Both the position numbers and the translations under genes were made by a program. Below, piece after piece: positions 14,500 through 26,752 of a stretch of 64,000 nucleotides of DNA; the first letter of the stretch is position 1, and each line of letters begins with the position of its first letter. Under the pieces are notes generated by a model. It saw only the letters and a program-made list of their open reading frames with translations. It was not told where the DNA came from and searched no databases. The stretch is from Tubulanus polymorphus (Eukaryota; Nemertea; Palaeonemertea; Tubulaniformes; Tubulanidae). The stretch is from assembly GCF_964204645.1 (NCBI RefSeq), contig NC_134036.1, positions 4,946,001-5,010,000 of the forward strand. Direction: 5' to 3'.

Positions 14500-15930
14500 G
14501 ATGTGTATTAATATAACAATACGTCCAGTGTTGTGCGTAGCGATTTTAGTTTGCTAGTATGGATTCTATGTTTATCGGAGCTTACTGGCTCGACGCGACG
14601 GCCGTGCCAGTTCGTGTAGCGACGTGTTGATAGTATCGACTCGAATTGGCAACAACGAAGTACTTTACAGTTGCAAGCCTCCATGTTGTTGGAACCCTTT
14701 CGTTCAGCATTGTTTTAGACATTTTTCTTTATTTCAAAAACTACTTTGTGAAGCCAGGCGTTCTATCAAATATATTTCATTTGTCCATATATAGATTTTG
14801 ACAGTTTTAGCGACATTAGTGTGAATCTTTGTCTGCTCTGGGGGATTAGAAACTTCCGTAAGCCTTCGTTGGCTTCATATTATCTCCTCCATATTTATTT
14901 AGAATATCCCATAATTATATATTTTGCACATCTGCATATTTTGCACATACGGAAATAAATTATAATCATTATTATTATTATTATTATTATTCAAAACCGT
15001 ATGAATGCCTAGTTTTCAATTTATTTCTATAAATTAAGACAATGCGACATTATGAAAGCGATATTATAAAGCCAGCTTTTGTCACGCGTCGCTTTAAAGT
15101 ATAAAGCCTACTAAAATTTTAAGTCAGTTATCTTTAAAAGAACGATATTTCAAGTGAAATCTTTAAAATTTAGATTTATCTCGCTTGTAGCTTGTATATC
15201 TTGAATCGAAAACCCCGACCGAAGGTTAATTTAAAAAAAACGCCTCAACGAATTGTCCGAGTTGGACAGTGTCACAGTGGAGAGGACAGGAATAGATTGC
15301 GACCCTTTCTCCAGGGCGACGCTGTCAACAAACACAAATCGCCAAGGGTTCCGAGGTCGTGAACCCACAATTTAATGACCCTACAACGCTTAGACAATTT
15401 CATTTACAATTTCAGAAAAATGTCGTCCTAACGTGTCGTATAGGCGCTTTAAGTTCTGCCGCCTGGCGCGAACAATCGGTGGCCTATACTGGCGATCTAG
15501 TTAATGAAAGTTAACTGGCGATCTAGTTAATGAAGCTAATGAAATGATTAATTAGAAATTTCAAATCATTCTCTCCGTCGCTCCCGTTTCTGTAATCAGG
15601 TTCATTAGGACGGAATATAAGTTAGGTTTAATCGCTTTATTTCCCTTGTTAGCGTGTCAGACGATCGAACGCCGTAAATAAGGAACAGCGTTGCCAATAA
15701 CATTGATCGGAACTAAACAGGTCCCCATATCCGACGGTGCCTAAAAAAACTGCTCTAGATGGACTGACTACATTCAACGCACCTTCGACGGTTCAGTCGG
15801 ATGTGACATATTAATCCGATAAACGAAGAAATAGAAAATGAGAATAAAATAGCTACCCTTTTTTTTAGAAATAATTATCTTTCTCAATCGGTCGATTATA
15901 AATTGACACAGTAACCCTTGTTGCGTTGGA
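14500..15930. other. Intergenic, no supported gene
   Basis: AT-rich with a short (ATT)n run at about 14968-14992. A 25-bp direct repeat TGGCGATCTAGTTAATGAA occurs twice near 15490-15525. Nothing else stands out. Confidence 0.45.
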
Positions 15931-16284
15931 CAATATCGCAATATGCAAATACGCGAAATAAGGGTTGACTTTTCAATCGACGTTTCATTCACGACTTTAA
16001 CGTTCTACGTCGCGGAGTACAGCTATCGATACCAGTGCGTCCTACTCGCCATGCGGTTATGTATTTATATCTCTTATATTCGCGACTACGATTTCTGCGC
16101 TAATGATATAGTACAGCGCGCTGCTTCACGTAATTGAGGCTTCGCTAATAGCTAAAATTGCCGGAATTATCTCACCGAAAGACGCGATCATCTCCGCGAA
16201 ATTGCGGGGTATTTCGATTTCTAGTCGCAGACGGACTTGGCGTTAAAAACGTTCGCACTGAACGACTTCATAGTCTCTGAGCGT

Positions 16285-16316
16285 CAGCGCGCATTTGACT
16301 CTGTTCAATTTGTTGG
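16285..16316 (+). promoter_or_regulatory. Shared GPCR upstream element, copy for the 16465 gene
   Basis: CAGCGCGCATTTGACTCTGT followed by TCAATTTGTTGG, about 150-180 bp before the ATG. Same words as at 3678 and upstream of the minus-strand copies. Confidence 0.6.
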
Positions 16317-16464
16317 CTTGCCGCGCGTTAACCGTCACCGCAGTCATATTCCTGCACATAATTGGGAAGTTACTCGGATATAACTGCTTTCAAGATTGTA
16401 AGTTTCGAAAAACCCGTTTCTCTACTAACAAGCGGCTTCCTCGCGCTGTCTACGCGCTGAAACA

Positions 16465-17607
16465 ATGGCTTCGGAAAATGTATTGGATGGTGCTCAATTT
16501 CTCGACCTCAACGGATCGGACCTGACAACAACCACCACCGAGAAGGCGGGGTTTAAACCTCACCCTATGTGTAAATACGTGCACCATTCCGACTACAAAC
16601 CGCTGCGCGAGAATCTGATCATGCAAGTCGCAAATTACGTAATTTTCAGCATTGCCATCTACGGTTTCGGCACGAATTTACTGTCTTTTTTCATCCTCGG
16701 CAAAGAACGTTCAAACAACACCAGTATATTCTATTTGATGTGTATGTCAATTGCGGATATGTTGACATGTTTGTCCTACATTGTTTTCAACTTTCAATCT
16801 TGGCTCTACAGTCACACATTGTTACTGGACATGACTGCTGAAATAAACCACGCTATGAAGCGCATGTCGGCTTACACGCTACACATTCGAATCGTGTTTT
16901 CGGATATCAGCGATCTGATAACGTTGTTGATAGCTATAGACAGATATATCGTTGTTTGTTGGCCTTTTAAAGCTAAAAGAATCATAAGCGCGAAGAGATG
17001 TTATATCTACGTCGCAGTCGTCGTGATCGTTTCGATTTGTGATCGGCTTCGGGAGTTTTTCAAATACTACGCCCGTCGCACTATTAATATGTGCACTGGA
17101 GAAGTAAGGTGGGCGTTCGGCTTGACCGCGTTTTCGTTGAGAAACATCTATTTGAGATACTACGAAGTGTTCGTAAGCGCGCCGCTGCTAACCGTCATCC
17201 CGACCGTGATAGTGGTTCTGATAACTATCCGATTGATTTTCACGTTGAGGCGCGCAGGAGCAGCGAGAAAAACCATGTCTACAACTAATCAAACTTCCAA
17301 CAGCAGCAGCAGCAGCAACGACCGTAGTTTAACACTGGCACTAATTCTCATTTCGTGTTTCTATATCGCTAAAAAAGCCTACACGTTCAGGGCGGTGATT
17401 AAAAACTTGATAATAGCTTTATACGGCAGGGATAGCACCGTTAAAGGGGCTCCGCAATCTACTCTCATCGCGGTCCTGACTCAAAACATTGCCCGAATGA
17501 TCGTAGCGTCTAGTAATTTCGTTATCTATTGCGCTTCGAGGCGTCGCTTTCGTGATCAACTGAAAGCTATGTTTTCGTCGAGAAGGAATGGCGATAAGCT
17601 AAACTAA
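16465..17607 (+). CDS. Orphan class A GPCR, array copy 3
   Basis: Intronless, 380 residues. The N-terminus has NGS and the conserved Cys in HPMCKYVHHSDY. The TM3 end is DRYIVVCWPFKA (Phe replaces the usual Leu), ECL2 has NMCTGE in place of CTGH, ICL3 has a short Ser run, and TM7 ends NFVIYC. TM2 reads MSIADML instead of LAVADMF, so this copy and copy 5 (20200) are more divergent from the minus-strand set. They share ECL2/TM5 words such as LTAFSL and DRLREFFKY, indicating a recent common parent. The start ATG aligns with the conserved MASENV start of other members. Confidence 0.92.
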   Translation: MASENVLDGAQFLDLNGSDLTTTTTEKAGFKPHPMCKYVHHSDYKPLRENLIMQVANYVIFSIAIYGFGTNLLSFFILGKERSNNTSIFYLMCMSIADMLTCLSYIVFNFQSWLYSHTLLLDMTAEINHAMKRMSAYTLHIRIVFSDISDLITLLIAIDRYIVVCWPFKAKRIISAKRCYIYVAVVVIVSICDRLREFFKYYARRTINMCTGEVRWAFGLTAFSLRNIYLRYYEVFVSAPLLTVIPTVIVVLITIRLIFTLRRAGAARKTMSTTNQTSNSSSSSNDRSLTLALILISCFYIAKKAYTFRAVIKNLIIALYGRDSTVKGAPQSTLIAVLTQNIARMIVASSNFVIYCASRRRFRDQLKAMFSSRRNGDKLN

Positions 17608-18070
17608 AAGACGCCAAACAAGAGCCAATGAAATGGTTAAAGGGAGCCCTGGAATTAATGACACCCACGTGCTTTTAGAAGGTTGTGAAACCAAGTTTTA
17701 GATACCGTTACTGACAAGAAGGATAAAATCCACAAGGTGGACTTAACCCGGACCACTCGCATGCTAGAAATAACATTAAGATATTAGGAAAGTAAAACAA
17801 TCAATCTAAATAAACTGACCGTGACTCGAAGCGGTATTTCAAAAATATTTGGTCGATGAAGATCAACTATAACACTGCGCTAGATGCGGGAAAACCAAGT
17901 GTATCTGCGAAAAAAAAGACGAATGAATAAATACATGGAAATAATTGTTTAAGCAGTTATGTAGCGAAACGAAATGAGAAAATAGAAATTAGGCAGCGAT
18001 AACATTGTGAACATAACTTTCCAAATGAGTGTTAACAGTTTGTTGACTCATATCTAACATTGGCACAAAT
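17608..18070. other. 3' flank of GPCR copy 3
   Basis: No gene. The tract CTTTTAGAAGGTTGTGAAACC..GATACCGTTACTGACAAG has counterparts after copies 5 and 6, so part of the 3' region duplicated with the receptors. Confidence 0.5.
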
Positions 18071-18074
18071 TTGC

Positions 18075-18330
18075 GCTGTATCTTTTTTATTTTAAGAAAC
18101 GAATTTTCAAGCAACATCAGTACATTCCATTTGAGGTGTTTGCCTGATGCGGACAAGTTCATTTGTGTGTTATTCGTTGTATTTGACTTTCACTACTGGC
18201 TCTACAGTCACACGCTGTTAGTTGACAAGACGGCTGAAATAAACCACGCTAGAAACCGGGTGAATTCATTCACTCAAAATATTGGATTTTGTTTTTATTT
18301 CTATTTTCACCCTGGCAATTGGGCAATGTT
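18075..18330 (+). pseudogene. Orphan-GPCR fragment (TM1 end to TM3), array copy 4
   Basis: One frame reads FSSNISTFHLRCLPDADKF, then FDFHYWLYSHTLLVDKTAEI and a Thr-Gln-Asn-Ile segment, matching TM1-ICL1 through the loop before TM3. The match ends abruptly near 18290, with no DRY, TM4-TM7 or N-terminus. It is a truncated duplicate. Confidence 0.9.
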
Positions 18331-19600
18331 GTTGATCGAAACGGTGAAAATGAATAACGAATCTTAAAAAAAACTTCGTAAATACCAGAAATCAAAGGTT
18401 TCAATCTAAAGAAATATGTCGGTGTATCTAAATTCTATCAATAGCTTTCGTTGCCCTAACTAATAGATATTTTTCTTTTTTTTGAGAGGGGGGGGGGGGC
18501 AAGTATCTTTCAATTCTAGACTATCACTGCAAATTGATGAGGCCCAGTATAGGGTAACAAGTTTTTCTTTCCCGGGTAGAGATGATATCACCATGAAAAA
18601 ATAAAAATCTAAAAAACCTGGAAAATTCTAAACTTTTCCTGAGAAATTATAGAAAGCAACTTTGTGCTTGACTATATTATATAGTTACCCTTTAATTCAA
18701 ACTAAAATTATAGTTATTGAAATATTACAGAAAACAACTGGCTTATTAAATGATTACATCTTAATCAAGCTGTTATCATTGTTTGTTATGTGTGTATATT
18801 GTGTGTTAAGGGTTGACTGTCAGCATATTTTTTTTTTCTTTATTGCATTTCTCTTTTTTTTCTTCTTCACTTTTCTCTTTTGAGGGACCTGTTTTTTTTT
18901 ATAAACTATTCCATAATTTCTACAGGCCCCTCCAGGTCTAGTTTGCTGTATTTTGTATTATGCTTTGTACACTATGCTGTAAATTATATTTGAAAAATAA
19001 AGTGTTCATTCATTCATAAAATAGCTCATTTGAAGCAACAAAATAATTGTAACAGCTAATCGGTGAATTCGGTGTTCCTATATTATCATTTTTACCTCAT
19101 TTCCCGCATAGATTATAACATAGTTTAATCCGGTACATCAGTTTTCCTAGAGAGCATATGATTGTATGATTAATGTAAAATGTTACAATATATCGGACGG
19201 ATCACACAAAGAAGCAAGGCTCGTCGCATATGCTGACCCAAAAAATAGTTACAGAATAAATGGATAGAAAAGGCAAAAAACAACCAAAAAAGAAAAAAGA
19301 AACTTGCATTAAAGAAGAATAACTACACGACAAAAAAGATATGCATGCTATGGAAAAGATGGTCACCTAAGCTGCTGTACCATAGGAAAAACACTTAATT
19401 TTTAATTAACACTTAGTCTTTAATTTGCTCTTGAATATCGAGAGAGAATAGCTAATGCTTAGCTATAGCTAATTGAAATCTCTCAAAACCATATATTGTG
19501 TGTAGTTTACTGGTCAACTCTGTCTCATATTTCGAATCACCGATTATTATCTCAAAAAATTGAAAACAAGTTCAGAAAAAGCGTCACGATTATTGGAAGC
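18331..19600. other. Intergenic with retroelement-like 3' tail
   Basis: No gene. A G10-type homopolymer lies near 18488-18499. About 18890-19018 ends in AAATAAAGTGTTCATTCATTCATAAA, which looks like the tail of a non-LTR element, but no protein domain supports this. Confidence 0.4.
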
Positions 19601-20199
19601 TACGTTTCGATTGGTTGATCGTGAATTGCCTCTTTAATTGGCCTCTTATTCGCACGAACGCAACATGCCGATACGCAAAATGAACGAGCAATTTTCGACT
19701 GATGTCTTATACGTAACTTTCGTATTCTACACTGCGGTAAATAGCGGTAGACATTCTTCTGAGCGACGCGTGCTGCGGGTATTTTTTCACGTCTCAAACG
19801 TTCGCGTCTTCGAATACTGCAATCGTAATGATATGGTGCAGTTCGCGTTCTGAGAAATTGCAGCCGCCGCGCTGTAGAAGCAAAAACGTTTTGCGCAGAT
19901 GGGCGTTGACTCTATAGATGATGCGGTATTTCGCTTTGTAGTCAACCGGAATAGACGATAACAGTTCTCGATACTCAACGGTCGTACGTCGTAGCGGCCG
20001 AAATCGCTAGGTAAACTTACGCGGGCGTTTCATCGAAAATCGCCTTCGGAATTTCGTGAAAATCGCAACTCATGAACACTGCCGACGTTGTCGGAAATAA
20101 CTGAGAGGCTATTGCCTGCAAGATCCGCCGATTTCGATATTTCTTAATGGTTGATTTCTCTATTAACGACCAGCGATTGTGTACCCAGCGCAGATTGAC

Positions 20200-21039
20200 A
20201 TGATGGCTTTAGAAAATGTGTCGGTTGTTGGCGCTCACTATCTCTACCTCAACGGATCGGACCCGACAACCACCACTGAGAAGACAGCAGGGTTTAAACC
20301 TCATCCGCGGTGTAAACACGTCCATCATTCCGACTACAGACCGACGCACGAGAATCTGTTAATACAAGTCGCCAATTACGTTATTTTCAGCATCGCCGTC
20401 TTCGGTTTAGGCACGAATTTACTGTCTTTTATTATTCTCAGCAAAGACCGTTCAAACAACACCAGTATATTCTATTTGAGATGTTTGGCTGTTGCGGACA
20501 TGTTTATTTGTTTGTCTTATATTATTTTTGACTTTCAGTTCCAGCTCTACAGTCATACATTGTTACTGGACATGACTGCTGAAATAAACCACGCTATGAA
20601 GCGCATGTACGCTTATACACTGAACATCCGACTCGTGTTTTCGGATATCAGTGATATGATAACATTGTTGATAGCTATAGACAGATATATCGTTGTTTGT
20701 TGGCCCCTGAAAGCTAAGAGAATCGTAAGCATTAAGAAGAACTACATCTATGTCGCTTTCGCAGTGATGATATCAGTTTGTGATCGGCTTCGGGAATTTT
20801 TCAAATATTCTACCGCCCGTTCCATCAATAGATGCACCGGGCACGAGATTTGGTATTTTAGATTGACCGCGTTTTCGTTGAAAAACGTCCATTTGAGATA
20901 CTACGAGGTGTTCGCAAGCGCTCCATTACTGGTCGTTATCCCGACCGTGATCGTGGTTCTGATAACTATCCGATTGATTTTCACGTTGAGACGCGCAGGA
21001 GCAGCGAGAAAAACCATGTCTACAACTAATCAAACCTCT

Positions 21040-21075
<36 letters not shown>

Positions 21076-21354
21076 GACCGTAGTTTAACGCTGGCGCTAA
21101 TTCTCATTTCGTGTTTCTATATCGTGAAAAAAGCGTTCACGTTCAGGGCGGTGATAAAAAACTTGATCATAGCTTTATACGGCAGAAATCCCGCGGCAAA
21201 AAGTACTACGCAATCCACTCTGATCGCTCTCATCTCCCAGAATTTAGTCAGAATGATCGTGGCGTCCAGTAATTTCGTCATCTATTGCGTTTCGAGGCGT
21301 CGCTTTCGAAACCAACTGAACGCGATTTTTTTGCCGAAAAGAACTATCGATTAG
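20200..21354 (+). CDS. Orphan class A GPCR, array copy 5
   Basis: Intronless. The ATG at 20200 (followed by a second ATG at 20203) gives 384 residues and aligns with the MMA(S/L)ENV start of paralogues; an upstream GTG in the same frame is not needed. It has N-terminal sequons, HPRCKHVHHSDY, LAVADMF in TM2, DRYIVVCWPLKA, and NRCTGH in ECL2. It has the longest poly-Ser run of the array in ICL3 (about a dozen Ser from AGC/AGT codons) and TM7 NFVIYC. It is closest to copy 3 (shared DRLREFFKY and TALSL/TAFSL blocks). I do not see a convincing copy of the shared upstream element in the 250 bp before this start. Confidence 0.92.
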
Positions 21355-22470
21355 CGGAAACTAGAATATACGAAATCTGAACTAGTGCCATAAAGTTACC
21401 GATACCGGACAAAAGGGTTTTAGAAGGGGTATAAACCCGATTTAAAAGAAATCGACGCACTGATAAGCGGGGCTCGACCACAAAAGGGGCTTTCCCCGAA
21501 TGACTCGTACGTTGCAAATAACAGTAACATTTTACAACCTACTGCAGATGAAATGATAGAAAATGAACTTACCATAACACCGGGTAGTATTTTTAAATTT
21601 CCTATCGACGAAGGCCTTCTAACAATGCGCTGCATTCGACGCGCATAGCACTTCTATCTATCTCGATGTCGAATGAACTTGTATCTGAAAAACGAAATAA
21701 ATCGCATGAATGATAAATTTCAATAGAATATTAAGGATCGAGTAAACGAAATAAAAATCAGTCGAACAGTCCATCCAGATAAACGATAAGCATTACAGAG
21801 ATACAAAGCAAATCGTAATTCGAAATGAGTTTAAACGGTTCATTGACACGTTTTCTGGATCACATCGCCTCATCAGATGAAATACACGCGAATCAATTAG
21901 ATAAAACTAACTTATAATTGCATTAATCTATATAATTAACATGTAGTTTAATTCTCATTTTTATTCGCGCATATTGCACTTGTTCAAGGGATACGATACC
22001 GAGATTGTCTATCAATATTTTATCAATATCAGTACTTATCGATAGACTATTCACACTTATATTAGAAAATAACACCTTTTCTAGCAGTTTTCAACGCAAA
22101 ATAATAAATAGCTTTGCAGAAGTTTTCTCGAAATAGCTCGGGACGTGCATTGCATTTTGCATTTTCTTGTTCATTAAACAAAGGGCGCTAATCGTAGGAC
22201 GTGCCGGTAATGCGCGGAGAGATTCAGCTTTAACGATCACGACCGATGTTTCGACCATCGCTTAGAAATATTCTAACGTAGCTTTAGGTAATTATCTGCA
22301 CGATTTAATGTTTTTTAAATAGATATTCGTATCTATTTCGCTGGTTAACGGTCCCGGCTCGAGCGAGCGCGTAATTTGTAATCGTAGCTTAACGGTAAAA
22401 AAAATACACGTTATAATTAGTTAGACGTTGACAACTCGAGAACTGCGGTATTTGAATTTCTTATTTTTCG
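21355..22470. other. 3' flank of copy 5 and spacer
   Basis: 21420-21635 aligns with 23740-23990 after copy 6 (shared TTTTTAAATTTCC..GA.GAAGGCC-type words), so it is duplicated 3' flank. The remainder is AT-rich with no gene. Confidence 0.5.
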
Positions 22471-22474
22471 GTGT

Positions 22475-22505
22475 CAGTGCGCACTTGACTTGATGCTGGT
22501 CCGAC
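22475..22505 (+). promoter_or_regulatory. Shared GPCR upstream element, copy for the 22621 gene
   Basis: CAGTGCGCACTTGACTTGAT then GCTGGTCCGAC, a diverged match about 120-145 bp before the ATG. Confidence 0.45.
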
Positions 22506-22620
22506 ATTCGTTGTTGGTATGTTACTTCATAAAGCCAGATCTGAAGCTTTTGCAGTTTGAACAGATTGTTTCGCTATTTATTAACGACCAGAGACTGTGC
22601 GCTGTGCGCGAACTGAAATA

Positions 22621-23739
22621 ATGGCTTCAGAAAATGTATCGGTCGGCGCTCAGTTTCTCGACCTCAACGGATCGGACCTGACAACAACCACCACTGAGAA
22701 GGCGGGGTTTAAACCTCATTCGCGGTGTAAATACATCCATCACGCCGATTACAAACCGTTTCACGTGAATCTGTATCTACAGATCACGACTTACGTCATT
22801 TTCAGCCTTGCCAATTTCGGTTTTGGTGCAAATTTACTGTCTTTTATCATTCTCAGCAAAGAACGTTCAAACAACACCAGTATATTCTATTTGAGATGTT
22901 TGGCTGTTGCGGACATGTTTATCTGTTTGTCGTTCGTTGTTTTTGACTTTCAGTATCGACTCTACAGTCACACATTGTTACTGGACATGACTGCTGAAAT
23001 GAACCACGTTATGAAGCGCATATATTCATACACTCAAAATGTTCGATTATTGTTTTCTGGAATCAGTGATCTGATAACATTGTTGATAGCTATAGACAGA
23101 TATATCGTTGTTTGTTGGCCTCTGAAAGCTGTTAGAATTATAAGCATGAAGAAGAGTTACGTCTTCGTCTTTTTCGTTGTGATCATCTCGATTTGTGGTC
23201 AGATTGAAAATTATTTCAAGTATAGAACTAAGCATTCCATCAATCCGTGCACTGGACACGAGAGATGGACTCAGAAATTGACCCCAGTAGCCAGAACCAT
23301 CTATTTGAGATATTACGAAGTTTTCGTCCGCGCTCCTTTATTCACTTTGATCCCGACAGTGATAGTAGTTCTGATAACTATCCGATTGATTTTCACGTTG
23401 AGACGCGCAGGAGCAGCGAGAAAAACAATGTCTACAAATAATCAAACTTCTAACAACAACAGCAGCAGCAGTGACCGTAGTTTAACACTGGCGTTAGTTC
23501 TCATTTCATGTTTCTATTTACTGAAAAAAGCGTTTCAATTAAGAGCCGCCATAATCAATTTCATACTAACAATAAACCGTAGCATTGGTAAAGGCTCGTT
23601 ATCAACAATATTGAACCAAGTTCAAGGCATAGTCAGAATGGTCGTAGCGTCTTGTAATTTCGTCATTTATTGCGCTTCGAGGCGTCGCTTTCGGAACCAA
23701 CTGAAAGCGATGTGTTTGGTTAAGAAAAATCTCGAATAA
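22621..23739 (+). CDS. Orphan class A GPCR, array copy 6
   Basis: Intronless. The ATG at 22621 begins MASENVSVG and gives 372 residues; an in-frame GTG 24 bp upstream is rejected because paralogues all start at this ATG. Features include HSRCKYIHHADY, ANLLSFIIL (TM1), LAVADMF (TM2), DRYIVVCWPLKA, NPCTGHERWTQKLTP in ECL2, and a mixed Asn/Ser run in ICL3. TM6 is LVLISCFYLLKKAF with no CWxP, and TM7 is NFVIYC. It resembles the minus-strand copies at 35852 and 38271 more than its own-strand neighbours. The array was therefore shuffled by inversion rather than built by one-way tandem duplication. Confidence 0.93.
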   Translation: MASENVSVGAQFLDLNGSDLTTTTTEKAGFKPHSRCKYIHHADYKPFHVNLYLQITTYVIFSLANFGFGANLLSFIILSKERSNNTSIFYLRCLAVADMFICLSFVVFDFQYRLYSHTLLLDMTAEMNHVMKRIYSYTQNVRLLFSGISDLITLLIAIDRYIVVCWPLKAVRIISMKKSYVFVFFVVIISICGQIENYFKYRTKHSINPCTGHERWTQKLTPVARTIYLRYYEVFVRAPLFTLIPTVIVVLITIRLIFTLRRAGAARKTMSTNNQTSNNNSSSSDRSLTLALVLISCFYLLKKAFQLRAAIINFILTINRSIGKGSLSTILNQVQGIVRMVVASCNFVIYCASRRRFRNQLKAMCLVKKNLE

Positions 23740-25478
23740 CGATCTGCGAAACTCCAAAAAAATACCAGAACAAATTTAAAAGTAACGATTGCCCGGATAT
23801 CGATGATAAGAGACCAACGGCTTTTAGAAAGTAATACAACCCGATACAAGATACGGTATTGATAAGCGAGACACGCCCACAAGGGCTATCCCAAAATGTT
23901 GCACATGAAAATAACGTTATACACGAGATAGCACACATCGAAAATGAACTGTCTCCGAAGCGAGGCAGCGTTTTCAAATTTCCGATCAATGACGGCCGCC
24001 AACTAAAGCAGCATTAGAAAACAAATTGTATCCGAACAGAAGATGATTGAATACAAAAAAGGAATCACGATAAGAAATGACAAAGTCAGACACAGAATCG
24101 ACCAACGTTTTAGTGCAATAGCCACACTCAAACGTGGTGAACGGATAATTAGATAAAAACCAACTATGCACAAATTAAAAGCATTTTGAAATCGAGAATT
24201 TATTTATCTAAAAAAAAAAATCTAAAATGTAAAATACACGACTTTTCGATCTCACCCTGATGATGATCTCTATCAACGTTTTACTTGTAATGTTCTTAAA
24301 TTCGAACCGGATTTCGAATTCGAGTGTGATCGAATTGAAAATCGAGAAATTCGTGTTTTCGGTGTTTTTAAACGAACGATAAGATGATACGAGTTGTGCT
24401 ATTGCCGCGTTGAGCTGTTATAGTAAAATTCGGCGCAAATCGTACTTCGAAAGTTAACTAAGAGATTACACAATTACGTAAGTACTATCTAATGTCTATT
24501 ACTGTTGTTCTAACATTTTTCTGAGTCAAGCATCTTATTCTGTAAGCCAAATATCATATTTCATAAGGAATTTAGTCATTAGTATATTATTTATAGCAAA
24601 AGATTATTATTTTCATTATTACTGATGTTATCATTAAGACAGCGTGTAGATTACTTGGTAGTACGAGCTTTCGGTACTACATCAAGCTGCGATCACACGA
24701 GCATCTTTGGCCCGAAGCTTATCCCTAGAAGATTTTGGTCAACTCCAAACCTTGAAAATACTAACTCCTCTGTACAAGAAACCCAAGGAATTCTGATGAA
24801 TCTTTCTAAATGTATTCGAATATGCTCAAATTAAATTGTACACATGTATACAATAGAGATATGAACCCCTCACGCTGTTGTACCGTCATTTAGTCAATGC
24901 GAATTGTGAAATTTGGGGACAATAATATTTGAATCTGAATCTGTGGCCAAATTTTGCACAATCAAAAACGTCGAACCCGGCCCCCGAGCCAAAACTTAGC
25001 GCGGGACACAAACATGATTGTTTTGTATCGAGTGAGTGGTTAACGTCTGAGCGCGCTCTCTAATTAGGCACGACTCAAATTTGGCTCGAGCCTGATCCGT
25101 GCAAATTTGGCCCGGGCAAATCGTCTCCGTGTGATCGTGGCTACAGTGTATACTATCGCTCGACCGTGTAATAAACAAGTAATCAGTCAGCGATAAATGA
25201 AGATAATTCATAGGAATAGTGACAATAGTCTGAAAATACATAATGAGTGAGCAGGGTACTAGAAATTGCTTAATTCATAAGAAACATGATGATGTACGGA
25301 CAGAATTCATGTCCAATCGGGGCCCCGCACCTGGATCAACTTAGAATGTGGCACAAGTTTATCGAAATTTCCTTTTTTATTTATCATTCATTGCGATTGA
25401 CGGTATAGTTTTTGGTGTTGGGACTAAATATGAAATCTTCTTAACCATAAAACTTTTCAATAAAATCTCGATTTCTAT
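23740..25478. other. Convergence point of the two half-arrays
   Basis: No gene. 23740-24000 is the 3' flank shared with copy 5. About 24185-24270 resembles the flank at 5535-5630. About 24830-24940 ends in AATATTTGAATCTGAATCTG, a possible non-LTR tail. Orientation of the receptor genes changes from + to - across this stretch. Confidence 0.5.
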
Positions 25479-26582
25479 TCACGAAATCGAAAACATCGCT
25501 TTCAGTTGATTTCGAAAGCGACGCCTCGAAGCGCAATAGATGACGAAATTAGTGGACGCTACGATCATTCTGATAATGTCCTGGACCGGGTTCAGGTAAA
25601 AAGACGAAATCGCCGTGCCGATTGTTCCGCCTAGAGTTTGAACCAAGTTCGTGACGGCGCCATTGAAAAAGAAGGCCTTCTTCACTAGATAGAAACATGA
25701 AATGAGAATTAACGTCAAAGTTAAACCACGGTCAGCGCTGCTGCTGTTAGCTGCTTGACTATTTGCAGACATGGTTTTTCTCGCTGCTCCTGCGCGTCTC
25801 AACGTGAAAATCAATCGGATAGTTATTAGAATTACTATCACCGTCGGTATTATGGTAAATAAAGGAGCGCGGACAAACACGTAGTAATATCTCAAATACC
25901 GGTTTCTAGCGAATGGAGTCAACTTTTGATTCCATCTCACGTGTCCGGTGCACGGATTCCGTGCGTATTTCGTCGTGTATTTAAACACGTTTGTCGTTAC
26001 GTCCCCAAATGAAATTATCGAAACAACGGCGATGTAAATGTTACTTTTCTTCTTGCTTATAATTCCGACAGCTTTCAGAGGCCAACAAACAACGATATAT
26101 CTGTCTATAGCTATTAGTAACGTTACCAAATCGCCGATACCCGAAAACAGAAGTCGGGTGTTTCTTGTGTACGGGCGCATACGCTTCATAACGTGGTTTA
26201 TTTCAGCAGTCATGTCCAGTAACAATGTGTGACTGTACAGTCGAAACTGAAAGTCGAAAATAATGTAGAAAAAACAAATGAACATGTCCGCAATGGCCAA
26301 ACATTTCAAATAGAATATACTGGTGTTGTTCGAACGCTCCTTGCTAAGAACCACGAACGACAGTAAATTTGTGCCGAAACCGAAGATGGCTATGCTGAAA
26401 ATGACGTAAGTCGTGATCTGCGACAACAGATTCACGTGAAACGGTTTGTAATCGGCGTGATGGATGTATTTACACCGCGGATGAGGTTTAAACCCTGCCT
26501 TCTCAGTGGTGGTTGTCGGGTCCGATCCGTTGAGGTTGAGAAACTGAGCGCCAACCGAAACATTGTCTGAAGCCATCATCAT
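25479..26582 (-). CDS. Orphan class A GPCR, array copy 7
   Basis: Intronless; three consecutive ATGs (26582, 26579, 26576) precede ASDNVSVG, giving up to 367 residues. It has the conserved N-terminal Cys (HPRCKYIHHADY), LAIADMF (TM2), DRYIVVCWPLKA, NPCTGHVRW (ECL2), a short Ser run in ICL3 interrupted by Ala, and TM7 NFVIYC. The loop before TM7 (GGTIGTAISSFYLNPVQD) is shared with the copy at 43057 and differs from the rest. Its 5' flank, by contrast, is duplicated with the 40430 copy. This mosaic suggests gene conversion or recombination between copies. Confidence 0.93.
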   Translation of the reverse strand: MMMASDNVSVGAQFLNLNGSDPTTTTEKAGFKPHPRCKYIHHADYKPFHVNLLSQITTYVIFSIAIFGFGTNLLSFVVLSKERSNNTSIFYLKCLAIADMFICFFYIIFDFQFRLYSHTLLLDMTAEINHVMKRMRPYTRNTRLLFSGIGDLVTLLIAIDRYIVVCWPLKAVGIISKKKSNIYIAVVSIISFGDVTTNVFKYTTKYARNPCTGHVRWNQKLTPFARNRYLRYYYVFVRAPLFTIIPTVIVILITIRLIFTLRRAGAARKTMSANSQAANSSSADRGLTLTLILISCFYLVKKAFFFNGAVTNLVQTLGGTIGTAISSFYLNPVQDIIRMIVASTNFVIYCASRRRFRNQLKAMFSIS

Positions 26583-26720
26583 TTCAGCATAGATTCGCTG
26601 TATGCAAATGTAAAAACGTTTTGTTTTAACTCCCAAGTCTGTTAATCTGCTAAAAGTAGATTTAGTTCGTGATTGTCTTCGTCGAGAACTGGTACGACTA
26701 TCACCTCTTCAGGCATCGGA

Positions 26721-26752
26721 CCACCAAACTGCACTAAGTCGAATGCGCGCTG
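26721..26752 (-). promoter_or_regulatory. Shared GPCR upstream element, copy for the 26582 gene
   Basis: On the minus strand CAGCGCGCATTCGACTTAGT then GCAGTTTGGTGG, about 140-170 bp upstream of the ATG. One of the best matches of the set. Confidence 0.65.

Noticed and set aside
20179-20202. GTG start seven codons before the ATG of GPCR copy 5 (similar GTG/TTG extensions at copies 6, 7, 8, 10 and 12)
   Set aside because: Eukaryotic nuclear genes start at ATG, and paralogues align at the M(A)xENV start.
21420-21635. Minus-strand frame after GPCR copy 5 that resembles one at 23720-23989
   Set aside because: Resemblance comes from duplicated 3' flank; the frames have no conserved domain and different ends.
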